NCBI GenBank assembly: GCA_019459325.1
Contig: JAIBFA010000046.1
Coordinates: forward strand, 1-41,401
DNA length: 41,401 nucleotides
DNA from: Thiobacillus sp.
Lineage (GTDB): Bacteria; Pseudomonadota; Gammaproteobacteria; Burkholderiales; Thiobacillaceae
Reading direction: 5' to 3'
Below the pieces are notes generated by a model. It saw only the letters and a list, made by a program, of their open reading frames with translations. It searched no databases and was not told where the DNA came from. How positions within the stretch are numbered: the first letter of the stretch is position 1; the number at the start of each line of letters is the position of its first letter. This document shows positions 22,696-30,786 of this stretch, piece after piece. Both the position numbers and the translations under genes were made by a program.

Positions 22696-23316
22696 TCAGT
22701 GATCACCCGCAATCTCCACCATCACTTCGTTGCGGCGAGAAAAAGGCAGGGTCCAAGGTGGGTTGAAAAAAGCGTAGGTGGGCGCCGATAGGGATTTGAG
22801 TTCTTTTGCCGTGATGAATGCACTCAGCTCTTCTGTGTGGCGCTTCAGGCTGTCTTCCCCCGCCATGCCAGAAAAGCGGATTACCGCGAAGCGCTTGCCT
22901 CCGATTTCTTTCAGCTTTACAGCGGAATTGTTGGGCTTGGGTAGCGTGTCCATCGTGTAGCTGGCAGGCATGACAAAGTGCACATGCCAGGTATCCCCGT
23001 CACCTTGCTGCGTGACTGGCGCGGTCATCGCGATCTTTTCGCTCCCCTGCTGGGTGACGGGAGCGGTCATCGACACTTTCTGCGCCGTGGAATTATTGCC
23101 AAAGATGTAATCGGCAATAATGCGGAAGCCTTCGCTTATTGCCTTTTCCCGCGCCCCCGACACTTCAGTTTCCGCCACGATCATTGGCGCGTAGTCGCGT
23201 ATCTCGATGTTGTTGTTCTGCTCAACCACACTGTATTTGGCCTGTTCTACATTGCTCACAATCGGTCCCCATAATGCCGAACCAAGGATGGTCACACCCA
23301 CAATCGTCCACCACAT
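22696..23316 (-). CDS. SOUL-family haem-binding protein
   Basis: 206 residues. An N-terminal hydrophobic segment (WWTIVGVTILGSALWGPIV) suggests export or membrane anchoring. The SOUL/HBP signatures are YSVVEQNNNIEIRDYAPMIV, FRIIADYIFGNN, KVSMTAPVT and RFAVIRFSG. The TAPVTQQG segment occurs twice in tandem (about residues 85-105). SOUL proteins bind haem or other tetrapyrroles. The second ATG (23316) has a GGAG ribosome site six bases upstream and is preferred over 23328. Separated by 120-150 bp from both neighbours. Confidence 0.87.
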   Translation of the reverse strand: MWWTIVGVTILGSALWGPIVSNVEQAKYSVVEQNNNIEIRDYAPMIVAETEVSGAREKAISEGFRIIADYIFGNNSTAQKVSMTAPVTQQGSEKIAMTAPVTQQGDGDTWHVHFVMPASYTMDTLPKPNNSAVKLKEIGGKRFAVIRFSGMAGEDSLKRHTEELSAFITAKELKSLSAPTYAFFNPPWTLPFSRRNEVMVEIAGDH

Positions 23317-23468
23317 GGTTTTCTCCATTTGTCCGTTTTTGAGTATCGGGCCAGGCCAAAGCCTAAGCGCGCAGTCCAGCTGGTTTCATTGCGTTCTGGC
23401 TTCGGCCAAGCGCTCAATCGGCGCGAGCCTGAACATCCCGCTGGAGTTTTCAAGCTGATCACACTGGC

Positions 23469-24398
23469 TTAAACGGGGTTGCGGCCATGTTCGGTTCGCC
23501 ATTTTTCGAGGCAGTCATACAGATCCTGGAACTCGGGCATCAGACAGACCCCATCGATGGGTTTGCGGATTGCCTTGACACCGTAGCCGCCTGCCCACAG
23601 CTCGATGCCAGCGGGCAGCATCTGTCGCAGGTCACGCATACCCTGTGCCGCAAGGGTGGGCGAATAGGCACTGCTGAACGACAGGCACACGGCATCGACC
23701 TGTTTGAGCTGCGCAGCGCGCAGGATTTCGTCGATGGGTGTCTGCGGGCCCAACAGCACTGGGTAGACGCCTTCCACCACCATCAGGGCTTCCACCATCA
23801 GCAGCCCCAGTGTGTGTTCCTCGCCGGACAGGGTGGTGAGCAGCACACGCGGGTTGCCATGCTGCGGCTGCATGTTGGCCAGCACGGTGCGGAACATTTT
23901 TTCCAGATGCTGCGAGAACAGATGCTCCTCGAATATGCCGAGTTCATTGCGCGACCAGGCTTCACCCACGCGCGTAATCAGAGGTGCGACGATGTCCTGG
24001 ACAAAACCCGCCAAACCCCGCTTGGCCAGCTCGCGATAAAACTGCCGCTGCAGGGCTTCGCTGTCGTGGGTTTTGACCAGATGCATCCAGGTATCGAGCT
24101 GTAGCACGTCGGGGGTGGCCAATACGCTGGGACGGGCTTCGTCGAGTGCTATCAGGGCCGCATCATCCAGCGCCAGGAGCTTGCCCGGGCGGTACCCGCG
24201 ATCCATCAAACGCTTGATTTGCGTCAGTCGTTGCACCTGCGTCGGCGCATACAGGCGCTCGCCATTCGCATCCCGCCCGGGTGTCGGAAAACCATAGCGC
24301 CGCTCCCATACGCGCAAGGTGTCCTTGGACAAACCGGTTTCGCGCTCGACTGATGCGATCGGCAGACCCGAAACGAATGATGTGGTTTCAGTATTCAT
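23469..24398 (-). CDS. MerR-family regulator with cobalamin-binding domain (CarH/LitR type)
   Basis: 309 residues. The N-terminal MerR helix-turn-helix (PIASVERETGLSKDTLRVWE, then RRYGFPTPGRD) is followed by a B12-binding half. The adenosylcobalamin contact motif W-x9-E-H is intact (Trp148, Glu158-His159), as is E-x-H-x-x-G (Glu193, His195, Gly198), whose histidine is the lower cobalt ligand. CarH/LitR proteins bind DNA as tetramers in the dark and release it when light breaks the Co-C bond. It is divergent from the lipid-modification operon, with a palindrome just upstream of its own start, so it probably represses both. Not a standard metal- or drug-sensing MerR. Confidence 0.92.
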   Translation of the reverse strand: MNTETTSFVSGLPIASVERETGLSKDTLRVWERRYGFPTPGRDANGERLYAPTQVQRLTQIKRLMDRGYRPGKLLALDDAALIALDEARPSVLATPDVLQLDTWMHLVKTHDSEALQRQFYRELAKRGLAGFVQDIVAPLITRVGEAWSRNELGIFEEHLFSQHLEKMFRTVLANMQPQHGNPRVLLTTLSGEEHTLGLLMVEALMVVEGVYPVLLGPQTPIDEILRAAQLKQVDAVCLSFSSAYSPTLAAQGMRDLRQMLPAGIELWAGGYGVKAIRKPIDGVCLMPEFQDLYDCLEKWRTEHGRNPV

Positions 24399-24401
24399 TT
24401 A

Positions 24402-24414
24402 TTGTCCAGGACAA
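24402..24414. promoter_or_regulatory. Candidate operator palindrome for the B12-dependent regulator
   Basis: TTGTCCAGGACAA is a perfect palindrome (6-1-6). It starts 4 bp upstream of the regulator start codon and ends 4 bp before the -35 box of the divergent operon. A half-site TGTCCAG recurs at 24455-24461. Its placement would allow control of both directions. Assignment to the CarH-like protein is inferred. Confidence 0.55.
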
Positions 24415-24418
24415 AGTG

Positions 24419-24447
24419 TTGACATGTGCAAATTATTGGCCTAATTT
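24419..24447 (+). promoter_or_regulatory. Sigma70 promoter of the ten-gene operon
   Basis: TTGACA (24419-24424), a 17-bp spacer and TAATTT (24442-24447) give a near-consensus promoter, 32 bp before the first start codon. Such a strong promoter beside a repressor gene fits negative control. On the other strand TTGGTC and TAAATT, 18 bp apart, could be the regulator promoter. Confidence 0.7.
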
Positions 24448-24478
24448 AAGCACGTGTCCAGCTTTTGACCAAGACAAG

Positions 24479-24718
24479 ATGCGCACGCAATCTCAACTAC
24501 TCGTTTCATTGGCCGGATTGGCTGCGGTGTTGCTGATCGGCGAACCAGCGGCTGTTGTCCGTACGCCGTCATCGCCGCGAACGGATTGCGCCGCCGTTAC
24601 GGCAACCGTTCCTGCCGACTACTGGTTCTATCACGCGCTGGCCGCATCGCATTCGTCTCTGTTCGATCCAGGTGCCGGATCGGCCCCCTGTCCTGCCCGC
24701 AAGGTAACCCGCACATGA
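24479..24718 (+). CDS. Small secreted protein of unknown function, first gene of operon
   Basis: 79 residues. The N-terminus has a hydrophobic segment (LLVSLAGLAAVLLIGEPAA) that could be a signal peptide or anchor; the rest is short and includes DYWFYHALAASHS. No family recognised. Support for its being real: it lies 32 bp after a strong promoter, and its stop overlaps the start of the glutathione peroxidase gene (ATGA) like the downstream junctions. Its ribosome site is weak. Confidence 0.55.
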   Translation: MRTQSQLLVSLAGLAAVLLIGEPAAVVRTPSSPRTDCAAVTATVPADYWFYHALAASHSSLFDPGAGSAPCPARKVTRT

Positions 24719-25290
24719 AACCCATGCTTTTTATCGCAACGCTGCTGCTGACAACCATCGTAAACGCTGCGCCCGCCTGCCCGCCGCTGCTCAACTTCAG
24801 CCTCACGGATATCGACGGCGAGACCCGCAACCTGTGCGCATACGCCGGCAAGGTGGTGCTGGTGGTGAACACTGCCAGCCAGTGCGGTTATACCGGCCAG
24901 TACAAGGGCTTGCAGGCGCTGTCCGACCAATACGGGCCGCAGGGACTGGTGGTGCTGGGCTTGCCAGCCAACGATTTCGGCGGGCAGGAGCCCGGCAGCA
25001 ACGCCAAGATCAAAAATTTCTGCGAGGTTGGCTATCAGGTCGATTTCCCGCTGTTCGCCAAAACCGGCGTGACGGTCGCCAACGCCAACCCGCTGCACGA
25101 AGCGCTGGCCAAGGCCACCGGCGAGCGGCCGCGCTGGAATTTCCACAAATACCTGATCGACCGCAGCGGTACCCGCGCGCTGTCGTTTGCCAGCCAGGTG
25201 GAGCCGCAGTCGAAGGAGATGGTGCAAGCCATCGAGTCCCTGCTCAAGGCCAAACCCGCGCCGGCCCAAATTTCGCAGAGGGAGAAATAG
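24715..25290 (+). CDS. Secreted glutathione peroxidase-family protein
   Basis: 191 residues. A signal peptide (MLFIATLLLTTIVNAAPA) puts it in the periplasm. The thioredoxin-fold peroxidase has the catalytic Cys in NTASQCGYTGQY, the Gln in ANDFGGQEPGS and the Trp-Asn in RWNFHKYLID. Cysteine-type bacterial homologues usually use thioredoxin and reduce lipid hydroperoxides. Its place ahead of lipid-modifying genes suggests defence against peroxidised membrane lipids. The start overlaps the small gene's stop. Confidence 0.92.
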   Translation: MKPMLFIATLLLTTIVNAAPACPPLLNFSLTDIDGETRNLCAYAGKVVLVVNTASQCGYTGQYKGLQALSDQYGPQGLVVLGLPANDFGGQEPGSNAKIKNFCEVGYQVDFPLFAKTGVTVANANPLHEALAKATGERPRWNFHKYLIDRSGTRALSFASQVEPQSKEMVQAIESLLKAKPAPAQISQREK

Positions 25291-25291
25291 C

Positions 25292-26560
25292 ATGCGCATC
25301 GCAGTCGTCGGTTCCGGCATTTCCGGCCTGTCGGCCGCCTGGCTGTTGAGCCAGCGCCACCAGGTCACGCTGTTCGAAGCGGAGAACCGTTTGGGCGGCC
25401 ACACCCACACGGTGGACGTCACGCTGGACGGCCAGACGTTCCCGGTCGACACCGGCTTTCTGGTGTTCAACCATCGCACCTACCCCGAACTCACCAAACT
25501 GTTCGACACGCTGGAGGTGGAAACCGTGGCCAGCGAAATGTCGTTCAGCGTGCGCCTCGACCGGCCCGACCTGGAATGGGCGGGTACCTCGCTCGGCACC
25601 GTGTTCGGCCAGCGCGCGAACCTTGCGCGTCCCGCGTTCTGGTCGATGCTGCGCGACCTGCTGCGCTTCAACCACGAGGCGGTGCGCGAGCCGGAACTCG
25701 CCAGCAGCATGGCGCTGGGCGACTACCTGAAGCTGCGCGGCTACGGCAAGCCCTTCATCGAGTGGTATCTGCTGCCGATGGCGTCCGCGATCTGGTCGTG
25801 CCCGGCGGCGCAGATGCTGGAGTTTCCGCTGTCGTCCTTCGTCACCTTCTGCCACAACCACGGCCTGCTGCAGGTGACCAACCGGCCGCAGTGGCGCACC
25901 GTCAAGGGCGGCGGACGCGAATATGTGAACAAGCTGGCCGCCGGCATCGGCGAGATTCATCTGGGCCAGCCGGTGGAGTCGCTGCGCCCGCGCGGCGGCC
26001 AGGTCGAACTGGTGAGCGGCAGCGTGTCGGGGCTCTACGACCAGGTGGTGCTGGCCTGCCACAGCGACCAGTCGCGCGCCGTTCTGGCGCAGCACTATCC
26101 GACCCAGTCCCGGCTGTTGCGGCACATCCCCTACCAGTCGAATCGTGCGGTGTTGCACAGCGATGCCAGAATGCTGCCGCGCCGCAAGAACCTGTGGGCG
26201 GCGTGGAACTACCAGTCGGGCCACGGCACGCTGAGCGAGCGGCCGGTGGCGGTGCATTACCTGATCAACCGCCTGCAGCCGCTGCCGACCGAAACCCCGA
26301 TGATCGTTTCGCTCAATCCGCTGCAGGATCCTGATCCGGCGCTGGTGCATGGCAGCTTCCACTACAGCCATCCGGTGTTCAACCGCCAGTCCGTCGGCAT
26401 CCAGCGCCAGATCGCGGCCGCCAACGGCCGCGACGGCATCTGGCTCGCCGGCGCCTGGCTCGGCTACGGCTTTCACGAGGACGGCCTCGCCTCCGCGCTG
26501 CGGGTGGCGCGCCAGCTCGATGCCGACCTCTCCTGGCAGGGCCTCGCCCATGCGGCCTGA
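25292..26560 (+). CDS. FAD-dependent amine-oxidase-like protein (cyclopropane/furan fatty-acid cluster type)
   Basis: 422 residues. The N-terminal dinucleotide fold is MRIAVVGSGISGLSAAWLLS with FEAENRLGGHTHT. VDTGFLVFNHRTYP and the C-terminal WLAGAWLGYGFHEDGLASA are typical of the FAD proteins found beside DUF1365 and cfa genes. Some relatives are described as desaturases in furan-fatty-acid synthesis in alphaproteobacteria; whether that holds here is inference. The ATG at 25292 has a GAGGGAG ribosome site. The stop overlaps the DUF1365 start by 11 bp. Confidence 0.87.
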   Translation: MRIAVVGSGISGLSAAWLLSQRHQVTLFEAENRLGGHTHTVDVTLDGQTFPVDTGFLVFNHRTYPELTKLFDTLEVETVASEMSFSVRLDRPDLEWAGTSLGTVFGQRANLARPAFWSMLRDLLRFNHEAVREPELASSMALGDYLKLRGYGKPFIEWYLLPMASAIWSCPAAQMLEFPLSSFVTFCHNHGLLQVTNRPQWRTVKGGGREYVNKLAAGIGEIHLGQPVESLRPRGGQVELVSGSVSGLYDQVVLACHSDQSRAVLAQHYPTQSRLLRHIPYQSNRAVLHSDARMLPRRKNLWAAWNYQSGHGTLSERPVAVHYLINRLQPLPTETPMIVSLNPLQDPDPALVHGSFHYSHPVFNRQSVGIQRQIAAANGRDGIWLAGAWLGYGFHEDGLASALRVARQLDADLSWQGLAHAA

Positions 26561-27302
26561 CCCCCGCTCCGGCGCGCAGATCGGCTTTGGCCGCGTGATG
26601 CACGTGCGGCAGCAGCCGGTCACGCATCGCTTCGACTATCCGGTGTATTTCGTGCGCCTGCCGCTGCACGACCTGGCGCAGAGTGATACGCGGTGGTTCT
26701 CGCGCAACCGTTTCAACCTGCTGAGTTTTCACGAAGCGGACCACGGCGACGGCGGCGACAGCCTGGCCTGGGCGCGCGGCCTGCTGCGCCAGCATGGCCT
26801 CGCCGCCGATGGCGAGATCTGGCTCACCACGTTTCCGCGCGTACTCGGCTACGCCTTCAAGCCGGTGAGTTTCTGGCATTGCCACGCCGCCGACGGCGGC
26901 CTGGTGGCGGTGCTGGCCGAGGTCAACAACACCTTCGGCGAACGCCACGTCTACCTGCTGCGCACCGACGATCCCGGCGCCACGCTGCACGCCGAAAAGG
27001 TGTTCCACGTCTCGCCGTTCTTTCCGGTGCGCGGCGACTACAGCTTTCATTTCCAGCGGCACGCCGACCTGTTCCACGCGCGCATCGACTACGCCACCGG
27101 CAGCGGCGAAACCCTGCGCACCGCCTGGTGGGGCCGGCTCGAACCCTTGACGCCGCGCGCCTGCCTGCGCGCCTTTTTCCGCTACCCGCTGATGACCTGG
27201 GGCGTGATCGCGCGCATCCACCTGCAGGCGCTGCGCCTGTTCATCAAGCGCGTGCCGTTTTTCCGCAAACCCCCGGCTCCACTCGAAGAGGTCACCGAAT
27301 GA
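26550..27302 (+). CDS. DUF1365 domain protein
   Basis: 250 residues. Family blocks: FGRVMHVRQQPVTHRFDYPV, FSRNRFNLLSFHEADHGDG, LTTFPRVLGYAFKPVSFWHC, EVNNTFGERHVYLL, and KVFHVSPFFPVRGDYSFHF. The biochemical role is unproven; it nearly always sits between an FAD protein and a cfa-like methyltransferase, so it probably takes part in the same fatty-acyl modification. It overlaps both neighbours (11 bp and 4 bp). Confidence 0.9.
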   Translation: MRPDPRSGAQIGFGRVMHVRQQPVTHRFDYPVYFVRLPLHDLAQSDTRWFSRNRFNLLSFHEADHGDGGDSLAWARGLLRQHGLAADGEIWLTTFPRVLGYAFKPVSFWHCHAADGGLVAVLAEVNNTFGERHVYLLRTDDPGATLHAEKVFHVSPFFPVRGDYSFHFQRHADLFHARIDYATGSGETLRTAWWGRLEPLTPRACLRAFFRYPLMTWGVIARIHLQALRLFIKRVPFFRKPPAPLEEVTE

Positions 27303-28528
27303 ACACCGCCACGCTGAACACTGCCCGCCTCAACGCCGCCCTGCAGCACAGCAACACGCCCTGGTATGCCCGCCAGGTGATCCATCTGCTGCAGGAAATC
27401 GAACACGGCTGTCTGCATCTGGAATTGCCCAACGGCATGCAGCTGACCGTCGGCCACGGCACGCCGGATGCCTATCTCAAGTTCGACCAGTGGAGCGCGT
27501 TCCGCGATGTCTTGAGCAAGGGCGACATCGGCTTTGCCGAAGGCTATATCGCCGGCACCTGGCACACCGCCGACCTCACCGGCGTGCTGACCCTGCTGGC
27601 CAACAACCGCAGCGCGCTCGACCGCGCCATCTATGGACGCTGGTGGGGGCGCCTGTACAACCGCCTGCGCCACCTGCTGAACGCCAACACGCTGCAGGGC
27701 TCGCGCCGTAACATCGCCAGCCACTACGACCTCGGCAACGATTTTTATGCGCTGTGGCTCGACCCTTCGATGACCTATTCCAGCGCGCGCTTCGACGGCG
27801 ACCTGTCGCTGTCACTGGAGCAGGCGCAGATCCGCAAATACCAGCGCATGCTCGACCTGCTCGATCTGCCGGACGGCCAGCCGCTGCTGGAAATCGGCTG
27901 CGGCTGGGGCGGCTTTGCCGAGCACGCGACACGCACAGCGGGCCACCGGGTACGCGGCATCACCCTGTCGCAGCAGCAGCTTGATTACGCCCGCAAGCGC
28001 ATTGCCGAGGCTGGGCTGGGCAACCGCTGCCAGTTCGAGTTTCAGGATTACCGTGAGGAAGTGCAGCAGTACGACGCCATCGTCTCGATCGAAATGTTCG
28101 AGGCGGTGGGCGAAGCCTACTGGCCGACCTACTTCGACACCGTCAAGCGCAGCCTCAAGCCGGGCGGCCGCGCCGTGGTGCAGACCATCCTCATCGACGA
28201 CGCCCTGTTCGAGCGCTACCGCACCGGCTCCGACTTCATCCAGCAGTACGTGTTTCCCGGCGGCATGCTGCCCTCGCCGTCGCGCTTCACCGAGGAAGCC
28301 GCGCGCGCCGGGCTCAAGGTGACCCGGCAGGAAAACTTCGGCCTTGATTACGCCGAAACCCTGAAGCGCTGGCGCCTCCGCTTCCACGAGCAGATCGACG
28401 CCGTGCGCGCGCAGGCTTACGACGAGCGCTTCCTGCGCATCTGGCATTTCTATCTGGCTTACTGCGAGGCCGGCTTTCACGCCGGATCGGTCGATGTCGC
28501 GCAATTCCGTCTTGAACACGCGGCTTAG
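27299..28528 (+). CDS. Cyclopropane-fatty-acid-synthase-family SAM methyltransferase
   Basis: 409 residues. An N-terminal lipid-binding region (AYLKFDQWSAFRDVLSKGDI, GFAEGYIAGTWHT) precedes the SAM-binding core LEIGCGWGGFAEHA at about 197-210. NIASHYDLGNDFYALWLDPS and MTYSSARF are CFA-synthase hallmarks. The C-terminal YLAYCEAGF provides the conserved cysteine. It transfers a methyl(ene) group from SAM to unsaturated acyl chains of membrane phospholipids; the product may be a cyclopropane or a methylated furan precursor. The start overlaps the DUF1365 stop by 4 bp. Confidence 0.92.
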   Translation: MNTATLNTARLNAALQHSNTPWYARQVIHLLQEIEHGCLHLELPNGMQLTVGHGTPDAYLKFDQWSAFRDVLSKGDIGFAEGYIAGTWHTADLTGVLTLLANNRSALDRAIYGRWWGRLYNRLRHLLNANTLQGSRRNIASHYDLGNDFYALWLDPSMTYSSARFDGDLSLSLEQAQIRKYQRMLDLLDLPDGQPLLEIGCGWGGFAEHATRTAGHRVRGITLSQQQLDYARKRIAEAGLGNRCQFEFQDYREEVQQYDAIVSIEMFEAVGEAYWPTYFDTVKRSLKPGGRAVVQTILIDDALFERYRTGSDFIQQYVFPGGMLPSPSRFTEEAARAGLKVTRQENFGLDYAETLKRWRLRFHEQIDAVRAQAYDERFLRIWHFYLAYCEAGFHAGSVDVAQFRLEHAA

Positions 28529-29027
28529 CACGACGCTGGCCGCAGCCTGTCTGCTTGCAGCATCGCTGCTGCACGCCAGCCCGCTGCCGCACCTGCCCAG
28601 CTTCGAGGCGGTCGGCAGCGGCACCATGCGCTTCTTCGGCCTGCGCCTCTACGATGCCACGCTGTGGTCGCCCGGCGGCGTGTGGTCGGCCAGCCAGTCC
28701 TATGCGCTGGAACTGGTCTACGCGCGCAGCTTCGACGGCGCCGCCATTGCGCAGCGCTCGATCGAGGAAATGCGCGCCCAGCGCCCCTGGCCCGAGTCCA
28801 CCCTGGCGCGCTGGGAGAAAGACATGCGCGCGCTGTTCCCCGATGTCGACAAGGGCGACCGCCTCATCGGCGTGCGCATGCCCGGCGCCGGCGCGACGTT
28901 TTACAGCGGCACCCGCAAGCTCGGACAGATCAATGACGAGGCATTTGCCGACGCCTTCTTCGGCATCTGGCTCAACCCGGCCACCCGCGCGCCCGACCTG
29001 CGCGCGCAGTTGCTGAAGTCGCCATGA
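28494..29027 (+). CDS. Secreted chalcone isomerase-like protein
   Basis: 177 residues. A signal peptide (LSTTLAAACLLAASLLHASP) indicates export. The body (FEAVGSGTMRFFGLRLYDAT, LELVYARSFDGAAIAQRSIE, RLIGVRMPGAGATFY, FADAFFGIWLNPATRAPDLR) fits the bacterial chalcone-isomerase-like family, some members of which bind fatty acids. Enzymatic activity is doubtful. It overlaps cfa by 35 bp and the MFS gene by 4 bp. Confidence 0.85.
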   Translation: MSRNSVLNTRLSTTLAAACLLAASLLHASPLPHLPSFEAVGSGTMRFFGLRLYDATLWSPGGVWSASQSYALELVYARSFDGAAIAQRSIEEMRAQRPWPESTLARWEKDMRALFPDVDKGDRLIGVRMPGAGATFYSGTRKLGQINDEAFADAFFGIWLNPATRAPDLRAQLLKSP

Positions 29028-30262
29028 GTCCGTTGCCGCGCACGCGCCTGCTGGCCTATGGCGGCCTTGGCCTGCCGCTCGCGTTCGCGGCGCTGCCGCT
29101 TTACGTCCACCTCGCGCCGTTCTACAGTGGCGTGATCTCGCTTTCCCTGCTCGGCGCAATCCTGCTCGCGCTGCGCTTTCTCGACGCTGCTATCGATCCG
29201 CTGATCGGCGCGTTGTTCGACCGCTTTCCACATCCGCGCACGCTGGTTGCGCTCTCCTTGCCTGTGCTCGGGCTGGGCTGGATCGGCGTTTTTACCCTGC
29301 CCGAAGCCTGGCCCGTGGTGCCCTGGCTGATCGTGATGCTGACGCTGACCACGGTCGGCTACAGCCTCGCCACCGTGGTGCACACCAGCTGGGGCGCGCG
29401 GCTGTCGAACGTGCCGCACGAACGCACCCGGCTGTTCGCCGCACGCGAAGGCTTCGGACTGATTGGCGTGGTGCTGGCCGCTGCGTTGCCGACGGTGCTG
29501 GCGGCCACGCTGGCCGAGGGCCTGGCGCGCATGGGCTGGATTTTTCTCGGACTGCTGCTGGTCTTTGCCACGCTCACCCTCGTCGCCACCCCGCCGATGC
29601 AGCGCAGCGCCCGCTCGCCGGGATTGCGCCAGATGCTGCGCCCACTGGCCAACCCCGCGTTCGCTCGTTTCGCGCCCGGCTATCTGCTGAACGGCGTTGC
29701 CGCCGCGCTGCCCGCCACGCTGGTGATTTTCTTCATCGACGATGTGCTGCAGCTCGCCAGCCACAGCGGGCTGTTTCTGGTGATTTATTTTCTGAGCGGC
29801 GCGCTCGGCCTGCCGCTGTGGGTGCGGCTGGCCAAACGCATCGGCACGCTCGACGCCTGGCTGCTGTCGATGGCGCTGTCGATCGCTGCCTTCAGCGGCG
29901 CGTTCTGGCTCGGCGCGGGCGACCTGGTTGGCTATGCGCTGGTGTGCGCGGCGTCCGGCCTCGCGCTCGGCGCCGACCTCGCGCTGCCGCCCGCGCTGGT
30001 CGCCGACATGATCGACGCCGACCCCGCGCCGCAGCCCGGCGCCTACTACGGGCTGATGAGCTTTTTCGCCAAGCTCACGCTCGCGCTCGCCGCCGGCCTT
30101 GCGCTGCCGCTGCTCGATTTCTGGGGCTACGCGCCCGGCGGCGGCAACCTGTTCGCGCTGTCGGCCACCTATGCCCTGCTGCCCATCCTTATGAAACTCG
30201 GCGCGCTGGCCTGGTTCTGGCGCGCCCGCCCAATCGGCCATCCTGGAGTCGCCCCATGCTGA
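29024..30262 (+). CDS. MFS transporter (GPH/MelB-like)
   Basis: 412 residues with about twelve membrane helices. The cation-symporter-like motif RFLDAAIDPLIGALFDRF lies after the second helix region, as in GPH (MelB-type) carriers. The substrate is unknown; in this context a lipid, fatty acid or pigment-related compound is as likely as a sugar. The start overlaps the preceding stop (ATGA) and the DUF3833 gene begins 7 bp before its end. Confidence 0.87.
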   Translation: MSPLPRTRLLAYGGLGLPLAFAALPLYVHLAPFYSGVISLSLLGAILLALRFLDAAIDPLIGALFDRFPHPRTLVALSLPVLGLGWIGVFTLPEAWPVVPWLIVMLTLTTVGYSLATVVHTSWGARLSNVPHERTRLFAAREGFGLIGVVLAAALPTVLAATLAEGLARMGWIFLGLLLVFATLTLVATPPMQRSARSPGLRQMLRPLANPAFARFAPGYLLNGVAAALPATLVIFFIDDVLQLASHSGLFLVIYFLSGALGLPLWVRLAKRIGTLDAWLLSMALSIAAFSGAFWLGAGDLVGYALVCAASGLALGADLALPPALVADMIDADPAPQPGAYYGLMSFFAKLTLALAAGLALPLLDFWGYAPGGGNLFALSATYALLPILMKLGALAWFWRARPIGHPGVAPC

Positions 30263-30786
30263 AAAAATCGCTCGCCGCTTTGTGTACCGTGCTGGGCCTG
30301 ACCGGCTGCGCCGGCGTTTCGCCCGAGGTCTATCGCGACCAGACACCCACGCTCGACATCGCCACCTACTTCAACGGCCCGCTCACCGCCTGGGGCTATT
30401 TCGCCGACCGCTCGGGCGAGGTCAAGCGCCGCTTCACCGTGCACATGACCGGTGAATGGCGCGGCAACGAAGGCGTGCTGACCGAGAACTTCATCTGGTC
30501 GGACGGCGAAAAATCGCAGCGCATCTGGCGCATCAGCAAGCTCGACGCGCACCGCTATATCGGCCGCGCGGACGACGTGAAGGGCGAAGCTACCGGCACC
30601 GCCTACGGCAACGCGCTGCAGTGGAAATACACCCTGCTGCTGCCGGTGGACGGCAAGACCTACGAGGTGCAGTTCGACGACTGGATGTACCAGATGGACG
30701 ACACGACGATGCTGAACAAATCCGAGATGCGCAAGTTCGGCTTCAAGCTTGGTGAAATCGTCATCAGCTTCAGGAAAGGCCCATGA
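30256..30786 (+). CDS. DUF3833 lipoprotein
   Basis: 176 residues. Lipobox LGLTGC with Cys18 indicates an envelope lipoprotein. Family blocks include LDIATYFNGPLTAWGYFADR, RRFTVHMTGEW and LPVDGKTYEVQFDDWMYQMD. The fold is probably lipocalin-like, suggesting a lipid ligand, but the function is unproven. Overlaps the MFS gene by 7 bp and the SDR gene by 4 bp. Confidence 0.87.
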   Translation: MLKKSLAALCTVLGLTGCAGVSPEVYRDQTPTLDIATYFNGPLTAWGYFADRSGEVKRRFTVHMTGEWRGNEGVLTENFIWSDGEKSQRIWRISKLDAHRYIGRADDVKGEATGTAYGNALQWKYTLLLPVDGKTYEVQFDDWMYQMDDTTMLNKSEMRKFGFKLGEIVISFRKGP

